This document shows positions 52,555 through 61,233 of a stretch of 64,000 bases of DNA, piece after piece (position 1 is the first letter of the stretch; each line of letters starts with the position of its first letter). The position numbers and the translations under genes were made by a program. The stretch comes from Clostridia bacterium (GTDB lineage Bacteria; Bacillota; Clostridia; Oscillospirales; CAG-272): assembly GCA_017625755.1 (NCBI GenBank), contig JAGAKG010000057.1, positions 1 through 64,000 of the forward strand, read 5' to 3'. Below the pieces are notes generated by a model. The model was given only the letters and a program-made list of their open reading frames with translations. It had not been told where the DNA came from and did no database searches.

Positions 52555-52818
52555 ATGTTGATGACACAGAGCGGATTTGATGATAAGATGATGATGACCG
52601 ACCTGCTTAACGCAGAAAAACAGTTAACGGGGGTCTATAATACCTTTCTCTGCGAGAGCGCAACTACCGAGGTTATGAATTGCCTCGCGGGTATCCTTAA
52701 CGATGAACACGCGATTAAAAATGAGATCTTTCAGGAAATGTCCTCAAAGGGCTGGTATAAGACAGAGAAAGCCGAGGACGCAAAGCTCAACCAAACAAAA
52801 CAACAGTTCGCGCAGTAG
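52555..52818 (+). CDS. spore coat protein, CotF family
   Basis: This 87-residue protein has the coat F pattern: MTDLLNAEKQLTGVYNTFLCES, then LAGILNDEHAIKNEIFQEM and KGWYKTEKA. It would be part of the spore coat, made in the mother cell. The start could be ATG at 52555 or the ATG two codons later, whose spacing to GAGGGA is better. It is 6 bp after its small partner gene and ends at a bidirectional terminator. Confidence 0.8.
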   Translation: MLMTQSGFDDKMMMTDLLNAEKQLTGVYNTFLCESATTEVMNCLAGILNDEHAIKNEIFQEMSSKGWYKTEKAEDAKLNQTKQQFAQ

Positions 52819-52833
52819 CACGGAATATGAAAA

Positions 52834-52876
52834 ATATGCGAGGGACACCTTTCCTTAAAAGGTGTCCCTCGCATAT
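52834..52876. terminator. bidirectional terminator between cotF-like and CD1247-type genes
   Basis: ATATGCGAGGGACACCT and AGGTGTCCCTCGCATAT form a 17-bp perfect stem. The minus strand ends in ATATTTTTC, and the plus strand has a weaker CTTACTTTG. The stem ends (GCGAGGGA) match the repeat at 10735. Confidence 0.85.
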
Positions 52877-52887
52877 CTTACTTTGTC

Positions 52888-53346
52888 TTATTCTTCCTCG
52901 ACTCCGTCGAGAACCTTAAGGTCGTCCTCGGAGACGATACATTCAAATTTTTCTCCGCAGGCGGGGCAGATGAGATCCTCGGGATCTATGCTTTCATCAA
53001 AGCAAACCGTCTCTCCGCAGGAGGGACACTCGATCTCGAAATACTCGTCATCCTCGCAGTCACAGTCACAGAGGTCGCAATCTCCGTCGCAGTCGAAATC
53101 TTCCTCGTCATCGCAACCGCAATCGCAGTCTACGAGGCACTCCTCGACCTCACCGAGGTCCTCGTCTATCTCCTCGATATAATCGTTGAGATATTCGATA
53201 TCCTCCTCCATATCGGAAACCGTCTGCGCCATATCGCTGACAAGGTCGAGCAGAGCGGCAATAACCTTGCCCTCCTTTGACTTGCTGTCTATCTCAAGTC
53301 CTTCAGCGAGTCCCTTGATATAAGCTGCTTTTTCGTTAAGTGTCAT
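52888..53346 (-). CDS. CD1247-type protein with Cys/Asp-rich insert and zinc ribbon
   Basis: This 152-residue protein has the CD1247 N-terminal helical domain (NEKAAYIKGLAEGL, then a coiled coil to about residue 66), a middle stretch with nine cysteines among many Asp/Glu (CDCGCDDEEDFDCDGDCDLC), and a C-terminal zinc ribbon (CPSC and CPAC). It is cytoplasmic. CD1247-type proteins are widespread in Clostridia and of unknown function. It lies 13 bp after efp in the same transcript, which may point to a role with the ribosome. Confidence 0.8.
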   Translation of the reverse strand: MTLNEKAAYIKGLAEGLEIDSKSKEGKVIAALLDLVSDMAQTVSDMEEDIEYLNDYIEEIDEDLGEVEECLVDCDCGCDDEEDFDCDGDCDLCDCDCEDDEYFEIECPSCGETVCFDESIDPEDLICPACGEKFECIVSEDDLKVLDGVEEE

Positions 53347-53359
53347 AAGGCACCTCCGA

Positions 53360-53917
53360 TTAAACTCTGGAGAGATATTCGCCCGTTCTGGTGTCTATCT
53401 TCAGAGTGTCGCCCTCGTTTACGAAAAGCGGAACCTTGATAACGGCACCCGTTTCAAGAGTTGCGGGCTTAAGCGTGTTTGTTGCGGTGTTACCTGCAAA
53501 GCCGGGGTCGGTTGCGGTTACAACAAGCTCAACGAATGTGGGGGGCTCAACATCGAAAACATTTCCCTTATAGGAAACTATCTTGCAGAGCATCTCCTCT
53601 TTTACGAACTTAAAGCTATCGGGAAGCTTGTCACTGTTGAGGGGGAGCATATCAAATGTCTCCATATCCATAAAGTAATACAGGTCTCCGTCGTTGTAGG
53701 AATACTGCATTTCCTTTCTCTCAATGTAAGCGTTCTCGAACTTGTCGGTAGGACTGAAAGTTCTCTCGATAACAGCGCCTGTGATGACATTCTTTATTTT
53801 TGTGCGCACGAACGCAGCTCCCTTTCCGGGCTTTACATGCTGGAATTCAATAACCTGATATACACTTCCGTCCATATCAAAGGTTATACCGTTTTTGAAA
53901 TCGCCGGCTACTACCAT
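53360..53917 (-). CDS. efp: translation elongation factor P
   Basis: This 185-residue three-domain factor binds between P and E sites and rescues ribosomes stalled at Pro-Pro. The loop tip is in [20 protein letters not shown], with Lys in the modifiable position (PGKGAA). Domain III ends [15 protein letters not shown]. The start has a GGAGG site. The CD1247-type gene follows after 13 bp. Confidence 0.95.
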   Translation of the reverse strand: MVVAGDFKNGITFDMDGSVYQVIEFQHVKPGKGAAFVRTKIKNVITGAVIERTFSPTDKFENAYIERKEMQYSYNDGDLYYFMDMETFDMLPLNSDKLPDSFKFVKEEMLCKIVSYKGNVFDVEPPTFVELVVTATDPGFAGNTATNTLKPATLETGAVIKVPLFVNEGDTLKIDTRTGEYLSRV

Positions 53918-53981
53918 TTTTATTTACCTCCAAAAGTAATTTTCACTTTGCATATTCTTAATATGCATTAAAATACATTTC

Positions 53982-54010
53982 ATTTTACTACATTTTCGCC
54001 ACAATTGCAA
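53982..54010 (-). promoter_or_regulatory. promoter of efp, with a downstream palindrome
   Basis: On the minus strand TTGCAA and TAAAAT are separated by 17 bp. A perfect inverted repeat GCATATT-CTT-AATATGC lies at 53950-53966, inside the early transcript, and could be an operator or a leader hairpin. Confidence 0.65.
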
Positions 54011-54111
54011 GTACTTTTTTCAAAAAAACATATTTTATTGAAAAAATGGGCAAAAAATCCGCCCCGAGGCAGATAGAGTAAGCGTTATCCGCATTAAAAG
54101 CGTCAAAACTC

Positions 54112-54140
54112 TTGACAAAAATTTTATTCTATATTATAAT
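54112..54140 (+). promoter_or_regulatory. full-consensus promoter of the yicC-rlmN operon
   Basis: TTGACA and TATAAT separated by exactly 17 bp, an exact match to the vegetative consensus, 49 bp upstream of the yicC ATG. Confidence 0.9.
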
Positions 54141-54188
54141 AAACTATATATGTTTACTTTTAGATGTTGAAATAAGAGGAATAACAAA

Positions 54189-55076
54189 ATGATAAGAAGC
54201 ATGACGGCTTTCGGCAGAGCGAGAGCCACGGTGGACGGAAAGGATATAACAGTCGAGATAAAGTCGGTCAACAACCGATTTTTCGATTGCTCGGTAAAGC
54301 TTCCGAGAGCCTTTTCCTTCCTTGAGGAAAGAATAAAGCCATACCTTCAGTCGCACTCGATTGCGAGAGGAAAGGTCGATGTTTTTATTACGATAGATGT
54401 GATAGACTCCCCCGAGGTAAATATTTCTGTCGACGAGGGATTTGCCGCAAAATATATCGAGGTGCTGCGCTCGCTCGGCGATAAATTCGGTCTGCGTGAC
54501 GACATCTCTGTTATGACCGTGGCGCAGAACCGCGACATTTTCATTCAGACCAAGCCCGACGACGATATCGAAAAGGATTGGCTTGCCCTCTCGTCCGTCC
54601 TTGACGAGGCTATCGCGAGATTTCTCAGCGCGAGAGAGCGCGAGGGAGAGAACATAGAGCGCGACCTCGTTGGAAAGATAGAGTCTATCGGAAAATATGT
54701 TGACGAGATAGAAGCGCTTTCAAAGGACGATACCGAAAGCTATCGCCAGAAGCTCGAGGCTAAGCTCCGCGAGATGCTCTCGGATAGCAGAATAGTCTTT
54801 GACGAGAACAGAATCCTCACAGAGTGCGCTATCTTCGCGGATAAGATAGCTATCGACGAGGAGCTTGTCCGTCTGCGCTCGCATTTTGACGGCTTCCGCT
54901 CGATACTTAGCTCCGACGAGCCTGTCGGACGCCGACTTGACTTCCTCGTTCAGGAGCTTAACAGAGAGATAAACACGATAGGCTCCAAGTCTGCAAACTC
55001 GGAGATAACGCGCCGAGTCGTAGATGTCAAATGCGAGATAGAAAAGATACGCGAGCAGATACAGAATATAGAGTAA
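54189..55076 (+). CDS. YicC-family endoribonuclease
   Basis: This 295-residue protein starts MIRSMTAFGRA and ends in the conserved FLVQELNREINTIGSKS, then VDVKCEIEKIREQIQNIE, the YicC/YloC family form. E. coli YicC is an endoribonuclease that acts on small RNAs; the Clostridia members are less studied. It is the first gene of the operon and is 15 bp before remA, the standard order in Bacillota. Confidence 0.9.
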   Translation: MIRSMTAFGRARATVDGKDITVEIKSVNNRFFDCSVKLPRAFSFLEERIKPYLQSHSIARGKVDVFITIDVIDSPEVNISVDEGFAAKYIEVLRSLGDKFGLRDDISVMTVAQNRDIFIQTKPDDDIEKDWLALSSVLDEAIARFLSAREREGENIERDLVGKIESIGKYVDEIEALSKDDTESYRQKLEAKLREMLSDSRIVFDENRILTECAIFADKIAIDEELVRLRSHFDGFRSILSSDEPVGRRLDFLVQELNREINTIGSKSANSEITRRVVDVKCEIEKIREQIQNIE

Positions 55077-55091
55077 ACCGAGGAAACAGCT

Positions 55092-55352
55092 ATGAAATTC
55101 ATAAACATCGGATTTGGAAATATGGTGGCGTCCGACAGAGTAATCACGATAGTCAGCCCCGATTCAGCCCCCATCAAGCGCCTTATTCAGGACGCGAAGG
55201 ACGCGGGCAGAGTCATAGATGTATCCTGCGGCAGACGCACCCGCGCCGTTATAATAACCGACAGCGAGCATGTTATTCTCTCGGCAATTCAGGCTGAAAC
55301 GATAGCCAACAGACTCGACAGCGAGATAGACGGAGAGGATATCGAGGAATAA
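55092..55352 (+). CDS. remA: extracellular matrix regulator RemA (DUF370)
   Basis: This 86-residue protein is the DUF370/RemA type: [31 protein letters not shown] and [23 protein letters not shown]. In B. subtilis RemA is a DNA-binding ring that activates matrix and osmoprotection genes. It sits between yicC and gmk as usual. Length and core residues are normal. Confidence 0.92.
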   Translation: MKFINIGFGNMVASDRVITIVSPDSAPIKRLIQDAKDAGRVIDVSCGRRTRAVIITDSEHVILSAIQAETIANRLDSEIDGEDIEE

Positions 55353-55382
55353 CCGACATACAAAACAGGACAGGTAAACACT

Positions 55383-55991
55383 ATGAAAAAAGGACTAATG
55401 CTTATTATTTCGGGCCCCGCGGGAAGCGGAAAGGGCACGGTAAACAAACATTTGCTCGCGACGGGAGATTTCGTATACTCGGTATCAGCGACCACGAGAG
55501 CCCCCCGCCCAGAGGACACCAACGGAGTGACATATCATTTTATATCAAGAGAGGATTTTCTCTCACGCATAGAGTCGGGCGGTATGCTTGAATACACCGA
55601 ATACTGCGGAAATTTCTACGGTACGCCGAGAAAGGAAGCGGAGGAGGTGCTTGCGAGCGGAAAGAACCTCATTCTTGAGATAGAGGTCGACGGCGCTCAG
55701 CAGGTAAAGAAAAAATACCCCGAAGCAATACTTATTATGCTTCTCCCGCCCTCGTTCAAGGTTCAGGAGCGCAGACTCAGAGACCGCGGAACAGAAACAG
55801 AGGAGAAAATACTCGAACGCCTCGCCCGTACCCGAGAGGAGCTGAAAACAGTCGACGCATACGATTATGTGGTATATAACTACGACGGGCGCGACAAGGA
55901 AGCGGCGCAGCAGATACTCGCCATCGTTTCCGCGAAAAATTCCTCAATCGAGAGAAACCCCTCGGTTATGGAAAAATATTTTGCCGACTGA
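55383..55991 (+). CDS. gmk: guanylate kinase
   Basis: This 202-residue kinase makes GDP from GMP. It has the P-loop SGPAGSGKGT (residues 10-19), the GMP-binding SATTRAPRPED and EYTEYCGNFYGTP, and Lys/Arg-rich lid RRLRDRGTETEEKI. It lies 30 bp after remA and before rpoZ, a common pairing. Confidence 0.95.
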   Translation: MKKGLMLIISGPAGSGKGTVNKHLLATGDFVYSVSATTRAPRPEDTNGVTYHFISREDFLSRIESGGMLEYTEYCGNFYGTPRKEAEEVLASGKNLILEIEVDGAQQVKKKYPEAILIMLLPPSFKVQERRLRDRGTETEEKILERLARTREELKTVDAYDYVVYNYDGRDKEAAQQILAIVSAKNSSIERNPSVMEKYFAD

Positions 55992-56074
55992 GCTGCCGAC
56001 TATAAGTCGTGGGCTTTGCCGATAATAGATGTGTAAACAATTTAACTTTATTATATTTTTTAAGGAGAAACCAA

Positions 56075-56398
56075 ATGATCTACCCTACCATTTCAGAACT
56101 CACTAAGGACGAATTCAACCGCTATGAGCTTGCTCTCGCAACCGCAAAGTGCGCTCGTATGATAACAGACGAGTATGTAAGACAGAGAGAGGCGGCTGAG
56201 AAGGCATCGACAGGAAACAAGGAAGCCGACAGAAATCTTATGAACGCTATCAACAGAGAATACCGCGACGAAAAGGCGGTCAAGAACGCTATCAACCGTA
56301 TCCACAAGGGCGAGTATACACTCGTGAGACGAGAGGACGAGGATATGGCGCAGACAAAGGAGATAGCTGATACGACAGAGCCTGTTGACGCCGAATAA
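56075..56398 (+). CDS. rpoZ: RNA polymerase omega subunit
   Basis: This 107-residue protein has the omega core: MIYPTISEL, then NRYELALATAKCARMIT and the helix KAVKNAINRIHKGEY. It helps assemble beta' and senses ppGpp in some bacteria. I chose the ATG at 56075 with AAGGAG; the longer frame from 56009 begins in the intergenic region. A 17-residue insertion (AEKASTGNKEADRNLMN) lies between the first helices, longer than the E. coli loop. Confidence 0.9.
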   Translation: MIYPTISELTKDEFNRYELALATAKCARMITDEYVRQREAAEKASTGNKEADRNLMNAINREYRDEKAVKNAINRIHKGEYTLVRREDEDMAQTKEIADTTEPVDAE

Positions 56399-56440
56399 GC
56401 CCAACAGACAGTAAAAACGAAAAATCAGAGGAGGTCGGCT

Positions 56441-58927
56441 ATGCTCTTTGAATACGCCGGAGTACACCTGCTTGACAATCCGTTTTTCCTCGATAATAAT
56501 TACGATTATTACATTCCGTCAGAGCTTCGCGGAGCTATTCGCCGTGGAGCCTTCGTGACAGTTCCCTTCGGCAACGCCAACAGAAAGAGTCTCGCGGTGG
56601 TGACCGAGCTGCGTGAAAAGCCGCTTATATCGGGAATCGACTGCAAGCCTATCTTTTCGCTTTGCGGCGATAACATCTCGCTTTCCGAGGAGCTGCTGGG
56701 ACTTGCCTTCTTTATGAAGGAGCAAACGCTCTGCACCCTCGGAGAGGCGGTTCGCGCTATGGTTCCCGCTTCTGTCATCTCGCGCCTTGCCGAGGTCTAT
56801 ACTATCGCGCCCGAATTTGACGACAATACAAAAGAGCTTGACGCACCGACGCTTCTTGTTTGCGAATATATTCGTAAAAGAGGAAGCGTCCGATTTGATT
56901 TACTGAAAAACAAATTCGGCCCCGAGGCAGAAGCCTCTCTGCGAAAATTGCGCGAGGCGGGAATAGTTTTGCGCAGCTTCGAGCTGAAGGATAACGAGGA
57001 AAAAAACGAGAATTGCTACTCTCTCAACATACCAAAAGAGGACGCCGAGGCTATATGCGACGGCACCGATAAAAAATACCGTCTGCGCTCCCCTATGCAC
57101 ATAGAGCTTGTCAGAATACTCTCTCTTTGCGAGCAGATAATAAGCGAGGGAGAGCTGATATCACGGAGCGGCGCGTCGCGCGCGCAGATAAAGGCGCTCG
57201 TTGACAAGGGTATCGCAAGAAAGATACTCAGACAAGTAGACCGCGCGACGATAGAGGCATATATCGGAGAGCCTAAAGAAATAGAGCTTAACGACGAGCA
57301 AAGCTCGGCGCTCGACGAGCTTAACGCCCTTATTGACACGGGTGAGGCACGCGCCGCCCTGCTTCACGGAATCACGGGAAGCGGAAAGACCTGTGTTATG
57401 ATGAAGCTCATAGACAGAGTTCTCTCTGACGGCAAGGGCGTTATAGTCCTTTTGCCGGAGATATCGCTCACCCCGCAAACGCTGGGACTTTTCTGCTCGC
57501 GTTATGGCAAGCGCGTGGCGGTAATCCACTCGGCGCTCTCGGCAGGCGAGAGATTTGACACCTACAACAAGATAAAAAGCGGCGCGGCTGATGTCGTTAT
57601 CGGCACCCGCTCAGCCGTTTTTGCCCCGCTCCCAAGCCTCGGTCTTATAATAATCGACGAGGAGCAGGAGCATACATACAAATCGGATATGAATCCGAAA
57701 TACCACGCCCGCGACATCGCGAGATACCGCTGCGCCCACAACAAGGCGCTTATGCTCCTCGCGTCGGCAACCCCCTCTCTTGAGAGTTACAGAAAGGCGG
57801 AGGAAGGCAAGTATTCGCTCATAAAGCTCACGAAGCGCTTCGGAGAAGCAAAGCTTCCCCGTGTTACGATATACGATATGCGCCCCGAGTCGCAGGCGGG
57901 AAATCTCTCCCCGCTCGGTTCTCTGCTCTGCCGCAGACTCATTGAAAACAAAAAGAGCGGCGGACAGTCTATTCTCTTTCTGAACAGACGCGGATATAAC
58001 AACTTCCTGAGCTGCCGCGCCTGCGGAGAGGCGATAAAATGTCCCGTGTGCAGCGTTTCGATGACATATCACACTATTGGAAACTCGTATGAACGAGGAG
58101 AGCTGAGATGCCATTGGTGCGGCAGAAGGATTACTCTGCCCGAGGAATGTCCGTCCTGCCACAGCCCACACCTTGTCCGTATGGGATACGGCACACAGCG
58201 CATAGAGCAGGAGCTTTCCTCTCTGCTCCCCGACGCCTCGATACTGCGAATGGACACCGACACCGCGTCGACCAAGCACGCATACGAGGATATGCTCGGA
58301 AACTTCAAGCGCCACGAATCGGATGTTCTGCTCGGAACGCAGATGGTAACAAAGGGACACGACTTCCCCGATGTAACGCTTGTTGGCGTTCTTCTCGCCG
58401 ATTCCTCGCTCTATCTCGACGATTACAGAGCGAATGAGCGCACATTTGCGATGATAACGCAGGTCGTCGGCAGAGCGGGACGCGCGAGTAAGTCGGGTGA
58501 GGCGATAATCCAGACGAATAACCCCGACCACGAATGTATAAAGCTCGCCTGCGCTCAGGACTACGAGGCGTTTTACAAAAGCGAGATAAGGCTTCGCCGC
58601 CTGCTCGTATTTCCGCCCTTCTGCGATATAGCGATGCTCACTCTCACCTCGGCTGACGAGCGGGAGCTGCTCCGCGCGTCGGGCGTGCTCGCGGGCATGA
58701 TAAAGGAGCTGTCGGAAAAGGAATACAGCGACACGCCGATGATATTCTTCGGACCCTTTGAGGCTCCCGTATACAAGGTCGAAAATAAGTACCGTATGCG
58801 AATAATCGCAAAGTGCAAGCTGAATAAGCGTTCCCGCGCATTCTTTGCGGATATACTCACGAGATTTTCGCGCTCGGGAACTAAAAAGCTCTCGCTTTCG
58901 ATAGACTTTAACCCGTCAAATTTATAA
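56441..58927 (+). CDS. priA: primosomal helicase PriA
   Basis: This 828-residue superfamily 2 helicase reloads the replisome at stalled forks. It has the 3'-DNA-binding domain, Walker A GITGSGKT (about 306-313), IIDEEQEH in motif II, the zinc module CRACGEAIKCPVC..CHWCGRR..CPSC, and motif V/VI LGTQMVTKGHDFPDVTL, QVVGRAGRA. A linker domain near residues 130-270 is larger than in E. coli PriA. It lies 42 bp after rpoZ and 24 bp before def. Confidence 0.95.
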   Translation: MLFEYAGVHLLDNPFFLDNNYDYYIPSELRGAIRRGAFVTVPFGNANRKSLAVVTELREKPLISGIDCKPIFSLCGDNISLSEELLGLAFFMKEQTLCTLGEAVRAMVPASVISRLAEVYTIAPEFDDNTKELDAPTLLVCEYIRKRGSVRFDLLKNKFGPEAEASLRKLREAGIVLRSFELKDNEEKNENCYSLNIPKEDAEAICDGTDKKYRLRSPMHIELVRILSLCEQIISEGELISRSGASRAQIKALVDKGIARKILRQVDRATIEAYIGEPKEIELNDEQSSALDELNALIDTGEARAALLHGITGSGKTCVMMKLIDRVLSDGKGVIVLLPEISLTPQTLGLFCSRYGKRVAVIHSALSAGERFDTYNKIKSGAADVVIGTRSAVFAPLPSLGLIIIDEEQEHTYKSDMNPKYHARDIARYRCAHNKALMLLASATPSLESYRKAEEGKYSLIKLTKRFGEAKLPRVTIYDMRPESQAGNLSPLGSLLCRRLIENKKSGGQSILFLNRRGYNNFLSCRACGEAIKCPVCSVSMTYHTIGNSYERGELRCHWCGRRITLPEECPSCHSPHLVRMGYGTQRIEQELSSLLPDASILRMDTDTASTKHAYEDMLGNFKRHESDVLLGTQMVTKGHDFPDVTLVGVLLADSSLYLDDYRANERTFAMITQVVGRAGRASKSGEAIIQTNNPDHECIKLACAQDYEAFYKSEIRLRRLLVFPPFCDIAMLTLTSADERELLRASGVLAGMIKELSEKEYSDTPMIFFGPFEAPVYKVENKYRMRIIAKCKLNKRSRAFFADILTRFSRSGTKKLSLSIDFNPSNL

Positions 58928-58951
58928 AAATTTTAATAAAGGATTTGTATT

Positions 58952-59410
58952 ATGGCAAAATTAAAAATTGTAAAGGTCGGCGACGAAACACTCAGAAAGG
59001 TCTGCCGCCCCGTGGATAAAATCACCCCCAGAATTCTCACGCTTCTCGACGATATGCTGGAGACTATGCACGCCGCGGACGGCTGCGGTCTTGCCGCGCC
59101 TCAGGTCGGAATACTTCGCCGTATCGCCGTGGTTCAGGTCGAGGAGAACGGAGAGGTGTATGAGCTTATCAACCCAAAGATAATCGCGTATTCGGGAACT
59201 CAGGAGGATATAGAGGGCTGTCTCTCTGTACCGGGTAAGCACGGTACGGTCGTGCGCCCGATGCATGTTACGGTGAGAGCGCTCAACAGACACGGTGAGA
59301 CCGTCGATATCAACGCCTCGGGGCTTCTTGCGCGCGCATTCTGTCACGAGATAGACCACCTCGACGGAAAGCTCTATATCGACATCGCCACGAATATCGA
59401 ACGCAACTGA
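58952..59410 (+). CDS. def: peptide deformylase
   Basis: This 152-residue metalloenzyme removes the formyl group from new proteins. All three motifs are present: GLAAPQVGI, EGCLSVPG with the metal Cys, and HEIDHLDG with two metal His and the catalytic Glu. It is 24 bp after priA and 18 bp before fmt. Confidence 0.96.
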   Translation: MAKLKIVKVGDETLRKVCRPVDKITPRILTLLDDMLETMHAADGCGLAAPQVGILRRIAVVQVEENGEVYELINPKIIAYSGTQEDIEGCLSVPGKHGTVVRPMHVTVRALNRHGETVDINASGLLARAFCHEIDHLDGKLYIDIATNIERN

Positions 59411-59428
59411 CACTCGCGAGGTAAAGCT

Positions 59429-60364
59429 ATGAAGATTCTTTTTATGGGAACCCCCGATTTTGCGGTATTCTCGCTCGACGCGCTCTGCGCCGCGGGATAT
59501 GATATCGTGGGCGTTATAACCCAACCCGATAAGCCAAAGGGCAGAGGATACGCTCTCACTCCCCCGCCCGTAAAGGTATACGCCGAGGAAAAAGGTATTC
59601 CCGTATGGCAGCCACAGAGTCTCAGAGACGAAGCCTTTTCGGCGCTTCTCGGAGAGCTTTCTCCCGAGCTGATAGTCGTTGTGGCGTACGGAAAAATCCT
59701 GCCCGAGAGCGTTATCAGATATCCGAAATACGGCTGTGTGAATGTCCACGGCTCTCTGCTCCCGGAATACAGAGGAGCTGCTCCTATGCAAAGAGCGATA
59801 ATCGACGGAAAGCAGACGACGGGCATCACGACTATGTATATGGATGTCGGACTCGACACGGGCAATATGATACTCAAGGACGAGGTCGCTATCGAGGAGA
59901 ACGACAATTTCGAGGATATACACGACAGGCTCGGCAAATGCGGAGCAGACCTGCTTGTGAAAACGATAGAGCAGATAGCCGATGGCACGGCTCCCTCTAT
60001 CCCGCAGGACGACTCGCTCTCGACCTACGCCGCAAAGATAGAAAAGAGCGACTGCCTTATAAATTTTGACACCGACGCAAGGTCGGTTCACAACCTCATC
60101 AGAGGGCTCTCTCCCATTCCGCTCGCCTTTACCCACACCCCCGACGGAAGGCTGCTCAAGGTTCTTGAGAGCCGTTGCGAGGCAGATGCGGACTATTCCG
60201 CTCCCGCGGGAACGGTAGTCTCGTTTGAGGGCGGTGATATCACGGTCGCATGCCGCACGGGCGCAGTCAGACTTCTGCGCGTGCTTCCCGAGGGAAAGGG
60301 CAGAATGAGCGCCGCCGACTTTATCCGTGGCAGAAAAATATCTCTCGGAGATATCCTCAAATAA
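59429..60364 (+). CDS. fmt: methionyl-tRNA formyltransferase
   Basis: This 311-residue enzyme formylates initiator Met-tRNA. It has the SLLPEYRGAAPMQRAI formyl-folate site with the HG before it, the catalytic GLDTGNM region and the C-terminal OB domain (LKVLESRC). Together with the upstream def it forms the formyl cycle. It is followed after 24 bp by the YugP-like gene. Confidence 0.95.
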   Translation: MKILFMGTPDFAVFSLDALCAAGYDIVGVITQPDKPKGRGYALTPPPVKVYAEEKGIPVWQPQSLRDEAFSALLGELSPELIVVVAYGKILPESVIRYPKYGCVNVHGSLLPEYRGAAPMQRAIIDGKQTTGITTMYMDVGLDTGNMILKDEVAIEENDNFEDIHDRLGKCGADLLVKTIEQIADGTAPSIPQDDSLSTYAAKIEKSDCLINFDTDARSVHNLIRGLSPIPLAFTHTPDGRLLKVLESRCEADADYSAPAGTVVSFEGGDITVACRTGAVRLLRVLPEGKGRMSAADFIRGRKISLGDILK

Positions 60365-60388
60365 AAACAGTTCAGAAAGGAGAAGAAA

Positions 60389-61090
60389 ATGCTTTTCGGT
60401 TGGTTTTATTACGACTGGACTATTCTTCTTGTGCTTCCCGCCCTTATTATTTCGGTATGGGCGCAGATAAATGTCAGCACAACATTCAACAAATATTCCA
60501 AGATAAGAAATTTTCGGGGAATAACAGGAGCCGATGCCGCGCGCAGAGTGCTTAACGAAAACGGACTTCACGAGGTGAAGATAGAGCATATACACGGCAA
60601 TCTCAACGACCACTACGACCCGAGGGCGAATGTTATCCGCCTTTCCGACGCGGTATACGCAAATACCAGCGCGGCGGCGGTCGGCGTTGCCTGCCACGAG
60701 GCGGGACACGCGGTACAGCACGCAAAGGGATATTTCCCGATAAAGATACGCTCGGCGGTTATCCCCGCCACAAGATTCGGCTCGATGCTCGCAATTCCGA
60801 TATTTATGATAGGACTTATCTTCGCGTCAGACGCTCTGCTTCTCGCGGGAATACTTCTCTACACGATAGTTGCGTTTTTCCAGCTTGTCACGCTCCCCGT
60901 TGAGTTCAACGCGTCCTCAAGGGCGATGAGCGCTATCAAAAGCTCGGGAATGCTCAATCCGCAGGAATACGCGGGAGCGAGAAAGGTACTCACCGCTGCG
61001 GCAATGACCTATGTCGCCGCGCTTGTTTCCTCGCTTCTCACTCTCCTTCGTCTGCTCGTCCTCGCAGGCGGCAGAGGCAGAAGACGCTGA
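60389..61090 (+). CDS. YugP-family zinc metallopeptidase
   Basis: This 233-residue membrane protein has an N-terminal helix, the zinc motif HEAGHAVQH (about residues 109-117) and further helices near 125-170 and 205-225. It matches the YugP (DUF2265) family, whose substrates are unknown; the active site would be at the membrane. It sits between fmt and rsmB as in other Clostridia. The ATG has an AAAGGAG site. Confidence 0.85.
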   Translation: MLFGWFYYDWTILLVLPALIISVWAQINVSTTFNKYSKIRNFRGITGADAARRVLNENGLHEVKIEHIHGNLNDHYDPRANVIRLSDAVYANTSAAAVGVACHEAGHAVQHAKGYFPIKIRSAVIPATRFGSMLAIPIFMIGLIFASDALLLAGILLYTIVAFFQLVTLPVEFNASSRAMSAIKSSGMLNPQEYAGARKVLTAAAMTYVAALVSSLLTLLRLLVLAGGRGRRR

Positions 61091-61151
61091 TTTGAAAAGA
61101 TTTTACGGTAAAGAAAGATTTACTGCAAAAACATTCCTATAAGGATATTCT

Positions 61152-61190
61152 ACCCCGCCGACGCCGTCAGGCGTTAGAATCGGGGCGGGT
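61152..61190. other. nested hairpin between the yugP-like gene and rsmB
   Basis: ACCC-GCC and GGC-GGGT pair around an inner hairpin ACGCC-GTCA-GGCGT. It lies in the 143-bp gap, 43 bp before rsmB; no T-run follows. It may be a repeat copy or an intercistronic control element. Confidence 0.45.
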
Positions 61191-61233
61191 TATAAAACAT
61201 CAAAAGTTTTAAACACAAAGGAAATCATTATTT

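Noticed and set aside
58961..60721. 586-codon minus-strand frame across def, fmt and the yugP-like gene
   Set aside because: It spans three genes with intact catalytic motifs on the other strand; no ribosome-binding site and no recognisable domain.
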